From Lepidostoma basale (Eukaryota > Arthropoda > Insecta > Trichoptera > Lepidostomatidae), in NCBI GenBank assembly GCA_022606425.2, contig JAHDVF020000468.1, positions 310,001 through 374,000 of the forward strand: a DNA stretch of 64,000 nt, given 5' to 3'. Within the stretch, counting starts at the first letter, position 1. Each line of letters opens with the position of its first letter. The notes beneath the pieces were generated by a model that ran no database searches, was not told where the DNA came from, and saw only the letters and a list, made by a program, of their open reading frames with translations. The position numbers and the translations under genes were made by a program. This document shows positions 63,085 through 64,000 of this stretch, in pieces.

Positions 63085-64000
63085 AATAATAATAATAATT
63101 AGGCTAATTTGTATAGCGCCGTTTTCGTGAATAGCTCACCTCAAGGGCGCTTTGACAATGTTTTTAGTCATGAGAGCTGCATGTGACACCAGCAATCAGA
63201 TAACCGTTGTTTACATTTTATGGGATATTTTGAAAAGGTGGGTTTTTAGGTGAGATTTAAAGTCTGTCGGATTGTCAATGCATCTGAGGCGTGCAGGAAG
63301 CATATTCCAGGCGGACGGACCTGCCACTGCGAAGGCCCGATCTCCGAAATTTGTCCGGGGGTTGCGCTTTGGCTCAACTAATCTGCCTATTGTCGAGGAG
63401 TTTGCTGATCGAAGCGTAGATTGCCGCAAGTTAGGGCTATCAGCAACACAAAGTTCAGATATATAGGCTGGTGCCATTCCGTGAAGCGCTTTAAAAACCG
63501 TCCAGCATATTTTATACTGGATTCTTTCAGGACACTTGAGCCAATGAAGATCTTTTAGATGTTGTGAAATATGCGAGTTTTTTGGAACACCTTTTATAAG
63601 TCGTGCTGCCGCATTGAAAACGGATTGAAGTTTGTTCGTTTGTTTCTTGGGTATGTTGGCATATATGCCGTTGCAATAGTCGAGTCGAGATACGACGAAG
63701 GAATTAACAAGTGTTTTAATGCATCAGTGGGAATATTTCTTTTGATTGCTTTGAGCTGCCTTAGGTGAAAGAAGCTGGCGCTCACTGTCTTATTTATTTG
63801 GGTTTTTAATGAGAGATCTGCTTCGAAGTTGACTCCAAGAAGTTTTATGGAGTTATTAGGGATGATGTCAATTCCGAATGTTGATATCGGAGCATGATCG
63901 ACTAAGTGCTGGCGCTTCATTGAGGCGGTCCAGAGAAATTCCGTTTTGGAAGGGTTTAATTTTAATTTATTTGAGGCCATCCAATTCGATATAGCTTCAA
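63085..64000 (-). pseudogene. CR1-like LINE reverse transcriptase, runs off the window
   Basis: (AAT)n tail at 63085. On the minus strand, from the window edge inwards: MASNKLKLNPSKTEFLW (palm end), ISTFGIDIIPNNSIKLLGVN (connection), the LDYCNGIYANIPKKQTNKLQ signature read in a second frame, RLIKGVPKNSHISQHLKDLH, then the FAVAGPSAWNMLPARLRCID C-terminus. One 1-nt frameshift near 63710 separates the two long frames. The catalytic palm with YADD would lie beyond position 64000. Confidence 0.85.

Noticed and set aside
1..64000. CRISPR arrays, operons or bacterial-type systems
   Set aside because: No regularly spaced repeats with unique spacers; introns, tRNA promoters and LINE debris show a eukaryotic nuclear genome.

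Overview
The window looks like AT-rich insect nuclear DNA, most likely Lepidoptera. This is inferred from GT-AG introns, two insect-type genes, and dense RTE-like and CR1-like LINE debris with (GTTA)n, (AAT)n or (GAA)n tails. Only two protein-coding genes are well supported. Most of the rest is decayed transposable-element sequence or AT-rich DNA in which I recognise nothing.

Layout. 1-17.7 kb: RTE-like LINE tails, a deleted Tc1-like element, small foldback MITEs, an unassigned GC-rich patch at 5.88-6.2 kb and a possible small secreted ORF at 11.94 kb. 17.8-28.4 kb (+): a complete five-exon tetraspanin gene (259 residues, all introns phase 0), with introns full of LINE, SINE, MITE and hAT pieces. 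A CR1-like fragment abuts exon 4, whose splice acceptor is duplicated 42 nt apart in frame. 28.9-35.5 kb: LINE fragments (one with a broken YADD motif), a hAT MITE inserted in a hammerhead-like core, and a 930 bp TTAA-flanked piggyBac-like element. 36.0 and 43.2 kb: two tRNA-Gly(TCC) genes in opposite orientation. 40.7/44.8 kb: a composite direct duplication of about 0.5 kb. 46.5-47.5 kb (-): a possible terminal exon plus 3' UTR of an unidentified gene. 54.06-55.38 kb: a full-length, apparently young mariner with perfect 31 bp inverted repeats and one transposase frameshift. 57.7-61.2 kb (-): the last two coding exons of a Cu/Zn superoxide dismutase with all metal ligands and a Tyr/Gln-rich N-terminal extension. 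63.1 kb to the edge (-): a CR1-like LINE running off the window.

The most striking unexplained pattern is a scattered set of hammerhead-ribozyme-like motifs: a CUGANGA-like core, a stem II hairpin, GAAAC, 1-4 nt, then GUC/GUU. Clear or recognisable cases lie near 15.6, 21.2, 37.9, 38.1, 39.6, 43.7, 44.2, 48.8 and 52.6 kb, with weaker relics elsewhere. Most sit in foldback elements whose arms are inverted copies. The 21.2 and 52.6 kb copies differ by a compensatory stem II change. Penelope-like retroelements are known to carry minimal hammerheads, so that is my preferred explanation, but I see no Penelope coding sequence.

The tetraspanin and the SOD are unrelated neighbours with no sign of joint function. 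Identities come from motif reading by eye; no search or folding program was run.
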